Source: Flavobacterium flavigenum (GTDB lineage Bacteria > Bacteroidota > Bacteroidia > Flavobacteriales > Flavobacteriaceae). From it: a stretch of DNA of 64,000 nucleotides. The notes under the pieces are model-generated. The model saw only the letters and a program-made list of their open reading frames with translations, searched no databases and was not told the DNA's origin. Positions 42,105-51,628 of the stretch are shown one piece after another. The translations under genes were made by a program, and so were the position numbers. The stretch lies in assembly GCF_027111255.2 (NCBI RefSeq), contig NZ_CP114285.2, forward strand, positions 2,914,001-2,978,000. Direction: 5' to 3'. How positions within the stretch are numbered: position 1 is the first letter of the stretch; every line of letters starts with the position of its first letter.

Positions 42105-42887
42105 TTAGTTATTTAGCATTTTTGATAGAATCAATTTATTCAAGTCAAACCAACGTTCATCATCACTGATAGGGATAATAACATTTTCGTTTTGATCATT
42201 ACTAAATTTTTTTAAGACGATATCAATAGAATTATCAGTATAAAAGAACAATATAAAGTCAACAAAAACTAATAAATAAGCAGATTTACTCATCTGAAAA
42301 GCTGAATACATTCTCTTAAAATTATCGGTTTTATTTTCAGGCTTTATTATACATAAATCATAAGATGGGAATTCATTAATGATTTCAGCAGATTTCAATA
42401 AAATTTTCTGTTCAACTGATAAATTTTCATTTAAAAATTCCCTCAATTCTTATTCAATTTTATTAGGAAGTTTAAAATTTTCATTGGTTTGATGTTTCGA
42501 AATAGATAAACGCCAAATCAAGGAATAAATGAATAATTTGAAAAGTGTTGGGTTTAATTTTTTACAACAGATAAAATCTTGCACTCCTAGTTTTTGCAAT
42601 AAAAAGTCTTCAGGAAAATTTTGATAATTACGAAGTTTATTGAAAAATCTAGCAAAGTAAGTTTCCAGGACTTCAAATCTTTTTTCACAAGTTGAGCATA
42701 ATATGAAATCTTCTTTAGGAATAGAATATATTTTTCTAGACTTTCCATTTTTATAAATTTGTTCTGCGTGATTTCCTATATCTGAAATAAACAATTCTTT
42801 TCCTAAAAATTTTGAAACTATATGGGAATTTTTTTTATCCGCGCCCTTATTATTGCAAAGTCTACAATTCGTTAGCATAAATTTCAA
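42105..42887 (-). pseudogene. HNH-like/SHIIPKF-type protein gene with one in-frame TAA
   Basis: Two open segments lie in the same frame: 42450-42887 (145 codons) and, after TAA (42450-42452) and GAA, TTGAGGGAA... to 42105. Together they read as one protein of about 260 aa with one stop. The N-terminus has a double CxxC (NCRLCNNKGADKKNSHIVSK, ILCSTCEKRF), the pattern of small zinc-binding HNH-like proteins that share the SHI-KFL motif and are often near mobile DNA. Because the two parts continue in frame and the gene sits beside an IS, it looks like a recently inactivated accessory gene. Family call is from pattern only. Confidence 0.7.
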
Positions 42888-42924
42888 AAATAAAAAAGTA
42901 ACTTATATATTAATTCTAGAAACT

Positions 42925-43581
42925 TTAAATTGCCATCTCAGGAATTTCTCCTTCAATAATCAAATCAGCTTCGGTTGAAGCAATGATGTGTTCAACAGAA
43001 ACACCTGGCGCTCGTTCTAAGAGCTTAAAACCTTTTTCTGTTACTTCGAGAACAGCAAGTTCCGTTACGACCTTTTTAACGCATCCTACGCCAGTTAATG
43101 GCAGAGTGCATTTTTTAAGGATTTTGGATTCTCCTGCTTTGTTCACGTGCATCATCGCAACAATGATATTTTCAGCGGAGGCCACCAAATCCATAGCACC
43201 TCCCATTCCTTTTACCATTTTACCCGGAATTTTCCAGTTGGCGATATCACCATTTTCTGAAACTTCCATCGCGCCCAAAATCGTCAAATCCACTTTCTGG
43301 CTTCGGATCATGCCAAAACTAAAAGCAGAGTCAAAAAAACTCGCACCCGGAAGCGTTGTAATAGTTTGTTTCCCAGCATTAATAATATCAGCATCTTCTT
43401 CTCCTGCAAATGGAAAAGGCCCCATTCCCAAAACTCCGTTTTCACTTTGAAACTCCACTGAAATATCATCTCTTACGTAATTCGCCACCAAAGTCGGAAT
43501 CCCTATACCAAGATTAACAAAATAACGGTCTTTAACTTCTTTTGCAATTCGTTTTGCTATATCTTCTTTAGTAAGTCCCAT
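42925..43581 (-). CDS. scoB: 3-oxoacid CoA-transferase subunit B
   Basis: Beta subunit of succinyl-CoA:acetoacetate (3-oxoacid) CoA-transferase, which activates acetoacetate or similar acids. The catalytic Glu is in FQSENGVLGMGPFP (Glu47), and VNLGIGIPTLVANYV, TILGAMEVSENGDIANWKIP and KKCTLPLTGVGCVKKVVTEL are family blocks. 218 aa is the usual length. It lies 90 bp after the alpha-subunit gene in transcription order, with AT-rich repeats in the gap. Confidence 0.95.
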   Translation of the reverse strand: MGLTKEDIAKRIAKEVKDRYFVNLGIGIPTLVANYVRDDISVEFQSENGVLGMGPFPFAGEEDADIINAGKQTITTLPGASFFDSAFSFGMIRSQKVDLTILGAMEVSENGDIANWKIPGKMVKGMGGAMDLVASAENIIVAMMHVNKAGESKILKKCTLPLTGVGCVKKVVTELAVLEVTEKGFKLLERAPGVSVEHIIASTEADLIIEGEIPEMAI

Positions 43582-43671
43582 ATTTAAAATGTGTCAATTT
43601 GTAAATGTGCCAATTAGATAATTTCAAAACATGTAGTAAGGAATTATCTAATTAACAAATTATCTCATTAT
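43582..43671. repeat. ATTATCTAATTA-type repeats between scoA and scoB
   Basis: Several direct and inverted copies of TTATCTAATT / AATTAGATAA (for example AATTATCTAATTAACAAATT then ATCTCATTATCTAATT) fill most of the 90-bp gap. It is probably a local low-complexity repeat without a gene. Confidence 0.4.
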
Positions 43672-44373
43672 CTAATTCTTCTGTCTTACGGTGCGCTGTT
43701 CAATTCTCTTCTCAAATTTTTCTCCCTGAAAAATACGCTGTACCATTATGCCCGGTATATGAATTTGATTCGGATCTAAAGTACCAACCGGAACCAATTC
43801 TTCGACCTCAGCAATCGTAATTCTTGCAGCACCTGCCATGCAGGCATTGAAGTTTCTGGCTGTTCCTTTGAAAACCAGATTTCCAGCCTCATCCCCTTTC
43901 CATGCTTTTACAATGGCAAAATCGGCTTTAAAAGCTTCTTCCATAATATGCATTTTTCCGTTGAACTCACGTATTTCTTTTCCTTCAGCGACTTCGGTTC
44001 CGTAACCTGCGGGAGTAAAGAAAGCAGGAATTCCGGCCTGGGCTGCACGGCACTTTTCTGCCAAAGTTCCCTGTGGTGTGAGTTCAACCTCCAATTCGCC
44101 CGATAACATCTGACGCTCGAACTCTGCATTTTCGCCTACATAAGAGGAAATCATCTTTTTGATTTGTTTCTTCTGAAGAAGCAATCCTAAACCAAAATCG
44201 TCAACACCTGCATTATTGGAAATACAAGTTAAATCTGAAATCTGGGTTTTAATTAAGGCTGCAATGGTATTTTCGGGAATTCCGCAAAGACCAAATCCGC
44301 CAAACATAATGGTCATTCCGGATTGGATACCTGTTATAGCTTCCTGGACATTGTTTACTTTTTTTGTAATCAT
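43672..44373 (-). CDS. scoA: 3-oxoacid CoA-transferase subunit A
   Basis: Alpha subunit of the same CoA-transferase: [80 protein letters not shown] and [20 protein letters not shown] are all canonical. 233 aa matches the family. It precedes scoB in the transcription direction, so the pair forms the expected operon. No thiolase or hydroxybutyrate gene is adjacent. Confidence 0.95.
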   Translation of the reverse strand: MITKKVNNVQEAITGIQSGMTIMFGGFGLCGIPENTIAALIKTQISDLTCISNNAGVDDFGLGLLLQKKQIKKMISSYVGENAEFERQMLSGELEVELTPQGTLAEKCRAAQAGIPAFFTPAGYGTEVAEGKEIREFNGKMHIMEEAFKADFAIVKAWKGDEAGNLVFKGTARNFNACMAGAARITIAEVEELVPVGTLDPNQIHIPGIMVQRIFQGEKFEKRIEQRTVRQKN

Positions 44374-44468
44374 AACAAACTGTCTTTATTACTGAGTAGT
44401 TTTGATAAAAATAAGATTTTTAGATTGAATTATAACGATTTCGTAAAAATAAATCGACATCCATCAAA

Positions 44469-44522
44469 AAAAATATCCTTTTGTGTTTATCTAATTTAAG
44501 ATATCAACAAAAGGATATTTTT
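44469..44522 (-). terminator. Intrinsic terminator after the PBP1A operon
   Basis: Perfect 16-bp stem AAAAATATCCTTTTGT/ACAAAAGGATATTTTT around a 22-nt loop. On the minus strand it follows the PBP1A stop at 44543 and ends in a T-run. Confidence 0.88.
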
Positions 44523-44542
44523 ATATTTAAAAAAAGCTAAAA

Positions 44543-46852
44543 CTATAGTTCGAACTCATCTGTATTTTGTTCTGTCTGAGTGGAATCTTTTACCACAGCA
44601 GCAGGTCTGGTATAGCAATCTACTTTGATGGAAAGATTCGCCGGACGTTCAAATTCTGCTTTTGAAACCTGAAGTGCCGGATCAGCGTAACATTTTTTCA
44701 TAAAGTAAGCCCAAACCGGCAATGCAGCTGTAGCTCCCTGACCATACGTTAAACTTTTGAAACGGGCTGAACGGTCCTCACAGCCTACCCACACTCCGGT
44801 AACCAGATTTGGAACCATTCCCATAAACCATCCATCAGACTGGTTTTGTGTTGTACCGGTTTTACCCGCAATAGGATTTGTAAACATATATGGATAACCT
44901 GTCCAGCGATTGTCTCCGTTACCTCCGCCCTGCGTACGCAAACGTGCACCCGAACCTGTTTCTGTAACTCCCTGAAGCAACTTAATTACAGCAAACGCTA
45001 TATCTTTATTTAAAACGTCATGCGATTCTGGAATTGGTTCATAAATAACCTCCCCGCTTTTATTCTCAATACGGCTTAAAAACTGAGGTTTTACATACAC
45101 ACCCTGATTTGCGAATGTACTGTATGCGGCAACCATGTCTTCAACAGTAATATCAACAGCTCCTAATGCGATGGAAGGCTGAACCGGAATTTCAGTTTTA
45201 ACACCTAATTTTCGTGTAAGTTCTACAACAGCTTCCGGACTTGTTCTGTCAATTAATTTTGCAGAAACGGTATTGATTGAAGCTGCTAAAGCTTGTTTTA
45301 AAGTAACCATTCCGCGATATCTGTAATCAGAGTTTCTTGGCTCCCAGTCTTCTGTTACATGATGACGCCCTTTACGAATCATAAACGGTCCGTCTAAAAT
45401 GGAATCACAAGGGGACATATTCAATTGCTCAATAGCTGTCGCATAAACAAAAGGTTTGAAAGTAGATCCTACCTGTCTTGCTCCCTGCCCTACGTGATCA
45501 TATTGGAAATATTTATAATTTATTCCTCCAACCCATGCTTTAATTGCACCTGTTTGCGGTTCCATCGCCATTAAGCCCGACTGCAAAAAGTGTTTGTAAT
45601 AACGAATAGAATCCAATGGTGTCATGGTAGTATCGCGCTCTCCTTTCCAGGTAAAGACTCTCATTTTTGTTTTTACCTTGAAAGATGCAATAATATCATC
45701 TTCACTCTTATCCATTTCCTTCATTTGAGCCCAACGAACAGAATTCTTCATAGCCTGCATCATGATTCTGTCAGTTTCAGCTTTTGTAATATTTACGAAA
45801 GGAGCATTTTTATTGGTTTTCATTTCAATAAAAAACTGCTGTTGCAAATTTTTCATGTGTTCTGCAACCGCCTCTTCGGCATGGGCCTGCATTCTTGAAT
45901 CGATAGTGGTGTAGATTTTTAAACCATCTTTATAAATATCATAATCAGATCCATCCGGTTTTTTGTTGTCTGCCATCCACTTTTTCATATAATCACGAAG
46001 ATACTCCCTGAAATAAGTTGCCATACCCTCACGGTGGCTTTCTAATTTAAATTTCAAAGCTATTGGTAATGCCTTATATTTTTCTTTTTGAGCCTCCGTA
46101 ATCATCTTGGCTTTCACCATTTGACCCAATACCACATCACGACGGTTTTTAACTCCTTCAGGATTTCGCAACGGATTGTAAAGAGATGAATTATTAAACA
46201 TTCCAACTAAAATTGCTGATTCGTCTATAGTTAAGTCCTTAGGATCTTTAGAAAAATAGGTTTGAGCCGCTGAACTTACCCCAACTGCATAGTTTCCAAA
46301 ATCATATACATTACAGTACATCGCCAAAATTTCATTTTTGGTATATTGTCTTTCCAGACGAATGGCAATAATCCATTCTTTTATTTTTTGCACTATTCTA
46401 AAGGGCAAAAAGGTAGACCCACCACGATGAAATAATTGTTTGGCTAATTGCTGCGTTAAAGTACTTGCCCCACCATTAGTTCCAAGAGAAAAAGCAGCAC
46501 GCAAAGTTCCACGACCATCAATACCTGAATGTTCATAAAAACGGGCATCTTCCGTAGCCACCAATGCATCTACCAGATTTTTTGGTAAGTCTGAATATTT
46601 AAGCTGTGATCTGTTGGTTTTAAAATACTTTCCAATTACCACTCCGTCAGAAGAAATGATTTCAGTAGCAAGATTAGAATCCGGGTTTTCTAAATCTTCA
46701 AAAGAAGGCATCGAACCAAAAAGCCCCCATGACGCAAATAGAAAAAAGGCCAGAACACCTAATAATCCATAAGCAAAGATTCTCCAGAATTTTTTTTGAT
46801 AGTATTTAATATCCTTTGTACTGTTTGTTTGATTGTTTTTTTTAGCAGCCAT
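44543..46852 (-). CDS. Penicillin-binding protein 1A (bifunctional transglycosylase/transpeptidase)
   Basis: Builds peptidoglycan at the inner membrane. A membrane anchor (about 22-46) precedes the GT51 domain with VATEDARFYEHSGIDGRGTL (catalytic Glu101) and GASTLTQQLAKQLF. The transpeptidase domain has the SxxK nucleophile in VGSTFKPFVYA (Ser463), SIN at 525-527 and KTGTTQ at 664-669. 769 aa is typical for class A PBPs. It is the last gene of ricT-like-gldH-pbp on the minus strand, with only 2 bp between gldH and its start, so expression is coupled with gliding lipoprotein GldH. A terminator follows. Confidence 0.96.
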   Translation of the reverse strand: MAAKKNNQTNSTKDIKYYQKKFWRIFAYGLLGVLAFFLFASWGLFGSMPSFEDLENPDSNLATEIISSDGVVIGKYFKTNRSQLKYSDLPKNLVDALVATEDARFYEHSGIDGRGTLRAAFSLGTNGGASTLTQQLAKQLFHRGGSTFLPFRIVQKIKEWIIAIRLERQYTKNEILAMYCNVYDFGNYAVGVSSAAQTYFSKDPKDLTIDESAILVGMFNNSSLYNPLRNPEGVKNRRDVVLGQMVKAKMITEAQKEKYKALPIALKFKLESHREGMATYFREYLRDYMKKWMADNKKPDGSDYDIYKDGLKIYTTIDSRMQAHAEEAVAEHMKNLQQQFFIEMKTNKNAPFVNITKAETDRIMMQAMKNSVRWAQMKEMDKSEDDIIASFKVKTKMRVFTWKGERDTTMTPLDSIRYYKHFLQSGLMAMEPQTGAIKAWVGGINYKYFQYDHVGQGARQVGSTFKPFVYATAIEQLNMSPCDSILDGPFMIRKGRHHVTEDWEPRNSDYRYRGMVTLKQALAASINTVSAKLIDRTSPEAVVELTRKLGVKTEIPVQPSIALGAVDITVEDMVAAYSTFANQGVYVKPQFLSRIENKSGEVIYEPIPESHDVLNKDIAFAVIKLLQGVTETGSGARLRTQGGGNGDNRWTGYPYMFTNPIAGKTGTTQNQSDGWFMGMVPNLVTGVWVGCEDRSARFKSLTYGQGATAALPVWAYFMKKCYADPALQVSKAEFERPANLSIKVDCYTRPAAVVKDSTQTEQNTDEFEL

Positions 46853-46854
46853 AA

Positions 46855-47340
46855 CTATTTCTGATCTTTTTGTTCTATTCTAAAACCTACATCTGTAATA
46901 CCTTCTAATTCCTGAACCCCCGGAATTTTTCCTGATTGTCTTACAGCTTGTTTGATGTGTACCTTGTATTTGCCCCTAAACTTAACATTTTCTCTTAAAT
47001 AAAGTTTGCTTTCTTTAATATCCGAAAAACCATTTCCTAAAAGCGTTCCGTCAGGATTTGCCATTTGATATTCTAATGTATCGACTTTCGTAAATCCGTT
47101 TGGCATTTCGATAGCTACAATTAAAAACAAATTACTGAAAGGATAATTATTATTGTCGCGCACATTTACAAATAAATCGTATCGTTTTGTGGAGTCTAAA
47201 ACCGGCAGATCGAAGGTTACAATACTGTCTTTGTGCCAGGCACTTCCAACGGATTTGTACTCATCAAATACTCTTTTTTTATCACATGAAAAAAGAAGTA
47301 TAGCTGCCAAAAAAAGAATTCCGCTATTTTTTATTCTCAT
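46855..47340 (-). CDS. gldH: Gliding motility lipoprotein GldH
   Basis: Lipoprotein needed for gliding motility in Flavobacterium. The signal peptide is MRIKNSGILFLAAILLFSCD with lipid-accepting Cys19. The body matches GldH in length (161 aa) and blocks: VFDEYKSVGSAWHKDSIVTF, DLFVNVRDNNNYPFSNLFLI, NPDGTLLGNGFSDIKESKLY and VQELEGITDVGFRIE. The ATG lies 17 bp inside the 3' end of the preceding gene and the stop is 2 bp before PBP1A. This tight packing and the neighbours support the call. Molecular role within gliding/T9SS is still unclear. Confidence 0.92.
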   Translation of the reverse strand: MRIKNSGILFLAAILLFSCDKKRVFDEYKSVGSAWHKDSIVTFDLPVLDSTKRYDLFVNVRDNNNYPFSNLFLIVAIEMPNGFTKVDTLEYQMANPDGTLLGNGFSDIKESKLYLRENVKFRGKYKVHIKQAVRQSGKIPGVQELEGITDVGFRIEQKDQK

Positions 47341-48706
47341 TTTTAGTAATAATTATAGGTTTTCTTGGTTCAGCTGGTTTATTTTCATTTGAATTGGGCT
47401 TATTCGGATTGTTTTTATTCGAATTATGCTTTTTCTTCTGATTTTGCTTATTTGGGTTGTTTGGTTTAATCAAATTGTTACCATTGTTCGCATTATTATT
47501 TCCGGCAGGTTTCGCGTTATTGGTATTTTTTTCCTGCTGTGGTTTCTGTGGAGCACCAACAGTAGCCGCCTCAGCATTTGGTTTACGTTTGCGGTTTGGC
47601 TTTTTCTTCTTTTTAGGCTGGTCAAAACGGGTTAAACTTTCCTGACCCATTGCATTATTGAAGTCTTTTTCAGGTTCTAAAGTTACTTCTATAGCGAAAT
47701 CTTCCAAAGAAGAAACTTTGTTTTTTTGTTTGTTTTCGGCAATAATTTCCTTTACCTGATCTATTTTCAAAACATGCCAGTTTGCAAAATTATTAGTATA
47801 AGCAAACCACATTAATCCTTTAAAAATATCCTGTTTCTGGCAAACTGCATCCCCTTTTTCCGTAATCAGTTTAGTATCATAATCCGGAAAATCTTTTAAT
47901 GCGTCCATGTAAGTATCTAGCTCATAGTTTAGACAGCATTTTAGTTTTCCGCATTGTCCTGCTAATTTTTGCGGATTCAATGATAACTGCTGGTAACGAG
48001 CCGCCGATGTATTGACACTTCTGAAATCTGTTAACCAGGTCGAACAGCAAAGTTCTCTTCCGCAAGAACCGATTCCGCCTAAACGGGCTGCTTCCTGACG
48101 AAAACCTACCTGTTTCATCTCAACTCTGGTACTAAATTCTTTAGCAAAATCTTTTATCAGCATTCTAAAATCGACACGGTCATTTGCAGTGTAATAAAAT
48201 GTTGCTTTTGACCCGTCTCCCTGGAATTCAATATCCGAAATTTTCATTTCAAGTTTATGCTGAATTGCCAGTTCACGTGCACGAACTTTCATTGGTTCTT
48301 CACGATCACGTGCTACAGACCAGATATCGATATCTTTCTGAGATGCTTTTCTGTAAATTTTTGGTACTTCGTTACTATCCGGATTTACTCCCTTTTTCTT
48401 CATTTGAATTTTTACCAATTCGCCTGTCAAAGTCACAATTCCGATATCATGTCCCGGCGATGCAACAGTTGCTACAATATCACCAATACTTAAAGTTAAT
48501 TTTTCTGTATTCCTAAAAAATTCTTTGCGCCCGTTTTTAAAACGAACCTCAACACAATCAAAAATTGCTTCTCCATTAGACGGACTCATGTTCGAAAGCC
48601 AGTCAAAAACCGTTAATTTATTGCAGCTGTCGGTGCCGCAAGTCCCATTATTTTTACAACCTTTTGGTGCGCCGCCATCTGAGGTTGAACAACTTGTACA
48701 TGCCAT
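47324..48706 (-). CDS. PSP1-domain (RicT/YaaT-like) protein with a disordered tail
   Basis: From the ATG at 48706 (MACTSCSTSDGGAPKGCKNN) the first 35 residues hold several Cys, then a PSP1 domain: FDCVEVRFKNGRKEFFRNTE, GVVTL-like GIVTLTGELVKIQ, MKVRARELAIQHKLEMKISD, and GGIGSCGRELCCSTWLTDFR plus GQCGKLKCCLNYELDTY, the Cys motifs of RicT/YaaT. In Bacillus RicT partners bind [4Fe-4S] and act on RNA processing. Residues about 380-460 are a K/N/P-rich low-complexity tail that is unlikely to fold. A longer upstream start (10 residues) is unlikely. It heads the operon with gldH and PBP1A. Confidence 0.9.
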   Translation of the reverse strand: MACTSCSTSDGGAPKGCKNNGTCGTDSCNKLTVFDWLSNMSPSNGEAIFDCVEVRFKNGRKEFFRNTEKLTLSIGDIVATVASPGHDIGIVTLTGELVKIQMKKKGVNPDSNEVPKIYRKASQKDIDIWSVARDREEPMKVRARELAIQHKLEMKISDIEFQGDGSKATFYYTANDRVDFRMLIKDFAKEFSTRVEMKQVGFRQEAARLGGIGSCGRELCCSTWLTDFRSVNTSAARYQQLSLNPQKLAGQCGKLKCCLNYELDTYMDALKDFPDYDTKLITEKGDAVCQKQDIFKGLMWFAYTNNFANWHVLKIDQVKEIIAENKQKNKVSSLEDFAIEVTLEPEKDFNNAMGQESLTRFDQPKKKKKPNRKRKPNAEAATVGAPQKPQQEKNTNNAKPAGNNNANNGNNLIKPNNPNKQNQKKKHNSNKNNPNKPNSNENKPAEPRKPIIITKNENKK

Positions 48707-49067
48707 AATTATATATGTAGTGTTGCAAAAGTGCAACTTAAGTTCATAAACGTTTGATCGGTAAAGATAGTATTTTTTTTAGTTTGCATTTTATGGATTA
48801 AAACTAAAGGGTTGTTAAATAAAATATCACACTTTATTTTTCTCCCTTATTTCATAATTCAGCTGTCAGGTCTGCTTCGGTTTATGATATTTTTGTTTAA
48901 AAATTGTATTCTGCAGGTTTTATAGGTTAAAATGTAATTTTTAATTTTTATCCTGAAATATATTTCTGAGTTTTATGTTTTATCTTACAGCATCGTTTGT
49001 GAAGTCCATAATTACAAACAAAACCTGAGTTCAAACTTAAACTTTAATTTTTTTAAAATATATTCAA
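48707..49067. other. 361-bp intergenic gap between divergent operons
   Basis: AT-rich DNA without a credible gene on either strand. It should hold promoters for both directions. On the minus strand TATCTTTA at 48762-48769 resembles the -7 box and lies about 55 bp before the PSP1 gene. A short palindrome GTTGCA-AAAG-TGCAAC lies at 48722-48737 in the presumed leader. The right half shows no clear signal. Confidence 0.4.
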
Positions 49068-50249
49068 ATGCAAACACAAAACCAGATTGAAAATTTCCTT
49101 TTCCAGGGAAAATTTGACGAGGCCAGGGAATCTTTAAATAACGGAGAAAAATTTAATGAACAATATCTTAAAAACAATTTTTCTCAAATCGCAGCCAAAA
49201 TAATTGAAGCCAAAGAAATTGATTTTATAGAAAAACTAATAAAAGCCCGCATTATCGAAACTGATATTTACGAGCTGGACAGTTTTGACAAATCTATTTT
49301 TGCCCCTTTGAGCCTTTATTTAAAAGATGACGAAGAATCAATCTCTTTTTTTAAAGAATTAATGTCGAAAATGGACAATCTGAATGACGAAATCAGCGAT
49401 CAGACTTTGCTCGGATATTTCCTTGAAAAAGGTGTTTCTCCAAAAATCATTAAAGTTTTAATTGATGATTTGGGCGCAAATACCCAATATAAAAACAATG
49501 CCGGCGAAAATTTAATCTTCAAAACACTCAATACTTATGGGTTAGATGCTGAAAAAGTAAAAGAATACATCAAATTGCTTCTTGAAAGTGGAGTTGACAT
49601 TAACGAAAAAAACATTATTGGCGCTACTCCGCTTATAGCAGCGGTTAAAAGAAATAAAAAAGAATTGATTCTATTCTTACTTGAAAATGGTGCGGATCCA
49701 AACGAAACAGACAACCTTAACAACACAGCATTTTATTACGCTGTTGCGGAGCAGTTTTCTTATGACATGTATGATGCTTTAGCCTCATTTTCTTCACCTG
49801 ATTTTAATATTGTGAACAAAGACGGCCGGACATTATTGACTAATTTTATCAGTTCTGTTTCTGGTTCGGAAAGTGATATCAGGTTTTTAGAGAGATTGTT
49901 GTCTGATGGCGCTGATGTAAACTTTTGTGCACAATATTACGGGCAGCCCAAATCGGGAATTGATTTTATTGTCGAAAAGAAATCAGACATTCTGAAATCA
50001 GTTTTAGAAAATGTTACTTTGGATGTGAATGAACAAGACAATCAGGGCAATACCATTTTGCATAAAGTCTGCGGTTACAATGTTAACTATGATGCAGAAA
50101 TGGCAAAAGAAACCTATCGAAAAGTAAAATTATTATTAGAACAGGGAGCCGATATTTCGATTACTAATGATAAAGATGAAACTGCCTTAATGCTTGCTTC
50201 AGGAGATAATCTGAAAATTAAAACGGTAGAACTTTTGATGAAACAATAA
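49068..50249 (+). CDS. Ankyrin-repeat protein 1
   Basis: A soluble 393-aa protein. The N-terminal 130 residues are helical and not obviously repeated; from about 135 onward there are ankyrin repeats with typical hallmarks (NNAGENLIFKTLNTYGLDAE, IIGATPLIAAVKRNKKELIL, NGADPNETDNLNNTAFYYAV, KDGRTLLTNFISS, NQGNTILHKVCGYNV, NDKDETALMLASGDNLKIKT). No signal peptide or catalytic motif. It begins a four-gene operon (17-bp gap to the second ankyrin gene). It is probably a protein-binding scaffold; partner unknown. Confidence 0.9.
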   Translation: MQTQNQIENFLFQGKFDEARESLNNGEKFNEQYLKNNFSQIAAKIIEAKEIDFIEKLIKARIIETDIYELDSFDKSIFAPLSLYLKDDEESISFFKELMSKMDNLNDEISDQTLLGYFLEKGVSPKIIKVLIDDLGANTQYKNNAGENLIFKTLNTYGLDAEKVKEYIKLLLESGVDINEKNIIGATPLIAAVKRNKKELILFLLENGADPNETDNLNNTAFYYAVAEQFSYDMYDALASFSSPDFNIVNKDGRTLLTNFISSVSGSESDIRFLERLLSDGADVNFCAQYYGQPKSGIDFIVEKKSDILKSVLENVTLDVNEQDNQGNTILHKVCGYNVNYDAEMAKETYRKVKLLLEQGADISITNDKDETALMLASGDNLKIKTVELLMKQ

Positions 50250-50266
50250 ACTTAAAATTCTCATAC

Positions 50267-51610
50267 ATGTCAATGTCATTTATAATTGCCTGCGAAAACG
50301 GGAACAGAAAAATAGCCGAATTGCTTCTTCAGAATAAAGAAGTAGATGTAAAATATACGGATGAAAAAGGAAGAACCGCAATTCATTATGCCGCTCACAG
50401 AGGGTATCTGGATATTGTAAAAATCCTGACCGAAGACGGGGCCGATATTAATTACGAAGACCATCAGGGAGAAACACCTTTGTATTTTGCCTGTCTTCAA
50501 AAACAGAAACAAACGGCTTTATATCTTTTAGAAAATGGTGCAGAAATTACAAAAAACGACAAATACGGAAACAGCCTTTTGCATTTGGTCGTTCAGACAG
50601 CTCAAATTGAAATTGCAACAAAGTTGCTTGAAGCCGGTATTGACGTTAATTTACTGAACAACAACGGAGAAACTCCGCTATTACTGGCATCTGCAAAATT
50701 AAACCGTGAAATTATCCAATTGCTTTTAGACAAAGGAGCTGATATTAATGTAACAGATAAACAAGGAAATACGCCTTTGTTATATGCTTGTTACACCAAA
50801 TCAATTCCAATGGTGACCTTACTTTTGGATAATGGTGCAGCTATTAATCACATGAATCATTCGGGAGAAAATGCGCTTTTAATTGCTTGTTATGAAACGA
50901 ACCGAATGTTGGCGAAAGTATTAGTCGAAAGAGGCGCAGATGTTTTCACTTCAAACAATAATGGCTATTCACCGATTTGGTACGCGTGCGCGAATAACCA
51001 AAAAGAGATTGTGTCCTTGTTTTTAGAAAACGGAGTTGATGTTAATTACAGCAAACCTGTCGGTCAGGACACCTCTTCTATGAACGACTACCTGGATTGG
51101 ATTGTTAGTGCGACTACTATTTCGAATGACTCTGGCTTTACACTAAACAGTTCTTATACATATGGCGGAGAAAGTTTGTTGCATGTTGCCACCAAAAAAG
51201 GCAATTTAAGTATGGTAAAATTATTGGTTGAAGCCGGGGCAAACATCAACATTCAGGACGAATCCGGAAATACGCCTTTGCATTACAGCGCAGCCAACGG
51301 AAAGAAAGATGTGGTAAAATATTTATTGGAAAACAAAGCCGATGCTACAATTGTAAACGTAAAAGAACAAAAAGCAATTGACTATTCGAACGTGAAAGGT
51401 TTCAATGAAATCACAGAACTGATTCTGAAATATGCGCCTTCGGGAACGGTTGTAACACCAATTCAGAAAGAAGAACCGCAAAAAACAAATTTAGGAAGTT
51501 CTATGGAAGACAAGAAAAAAGCATTACTGGATCTAAAAGAACTTTTAGATGCCGGAATTCTGACTTCAGAAGAATTTGAAAGTGAGAAAAGCAAAATTTT
51601 AAAAGGATAA
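50267..51610 (+). CDS. Ankyrin-repeat protein 2 with C-terminal SHOCT motif
   Basis: About ten ankyrin repeats (residues 1-395), each with the G-TPL-AA pattern (EKGRTAIHYAAHRGYLDIVK, HQGETPLYFACLQKQKQTAL, NNGETPLLLASAKLNREIIQ, KQGNTPLLYACYTKSIPMVT, ESGNTPLHYSAANGKKDVVK). The last 35 residues (KKKALLDLKELLDAGILTSE, then EFESEKSKILKG) match the SHOCT motif, a short C-terminal helix-turn-helix thought to mediate oligomerisation. It starts 17 bp after ankyrin gene 1. Ankyrin-SHOCT fusion is uncommon to my knowledge; family function is not known. Confidence 0.9.
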   Translation: MSMSFIIACENGNRKIAELLLQNKEVDVKYTDEKGRTAIHYAAHRGYLDIVKILTEDGADINYEDHQGETPLYFACLQKQKQTALYLLENGAEITKNDKYGNSLLHLVVQTAQIEIATKLLEAGIDVNLLNNNGETPLLLASAKLNREIIQLLLDKGADINVTDKQGNTPLLYACYTKSIPMVTLLLDNGAAINHMNHSGENALLIACYETNRMLAKVLVERGADVFTSNNNGYSPIWYACANNQKEIVSLFLENGVDVNYSKPVGQDTSSMNDYLDWIVSATTISNDSGFTLNSSYTYGGESLLHVATKKGNLSMVKLLVEAGANINIQDESGNTPLHYSAANGKKDVVKYLLENKADATIVNVKEQKAIDYSNVKGFNEITELILKYAPSGTVVTPIQKEEPQKTNLGSSMEDKKKALLDLKELLDAGILTSEEFESEKSKILKG

Positions 51611-51628
51611 ATAATAATCAATATAAAA

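Noticed and set aside
48722..48737. GTTGCA-AAAG-TGCAAC palindrome as a third Zur-like box
   Set aside because: The half-sites are inverted relative to GCAAC...GTTGC and the spacing differs, and PSP1/gldH/PBP1A have no link to zinc. Only noted.
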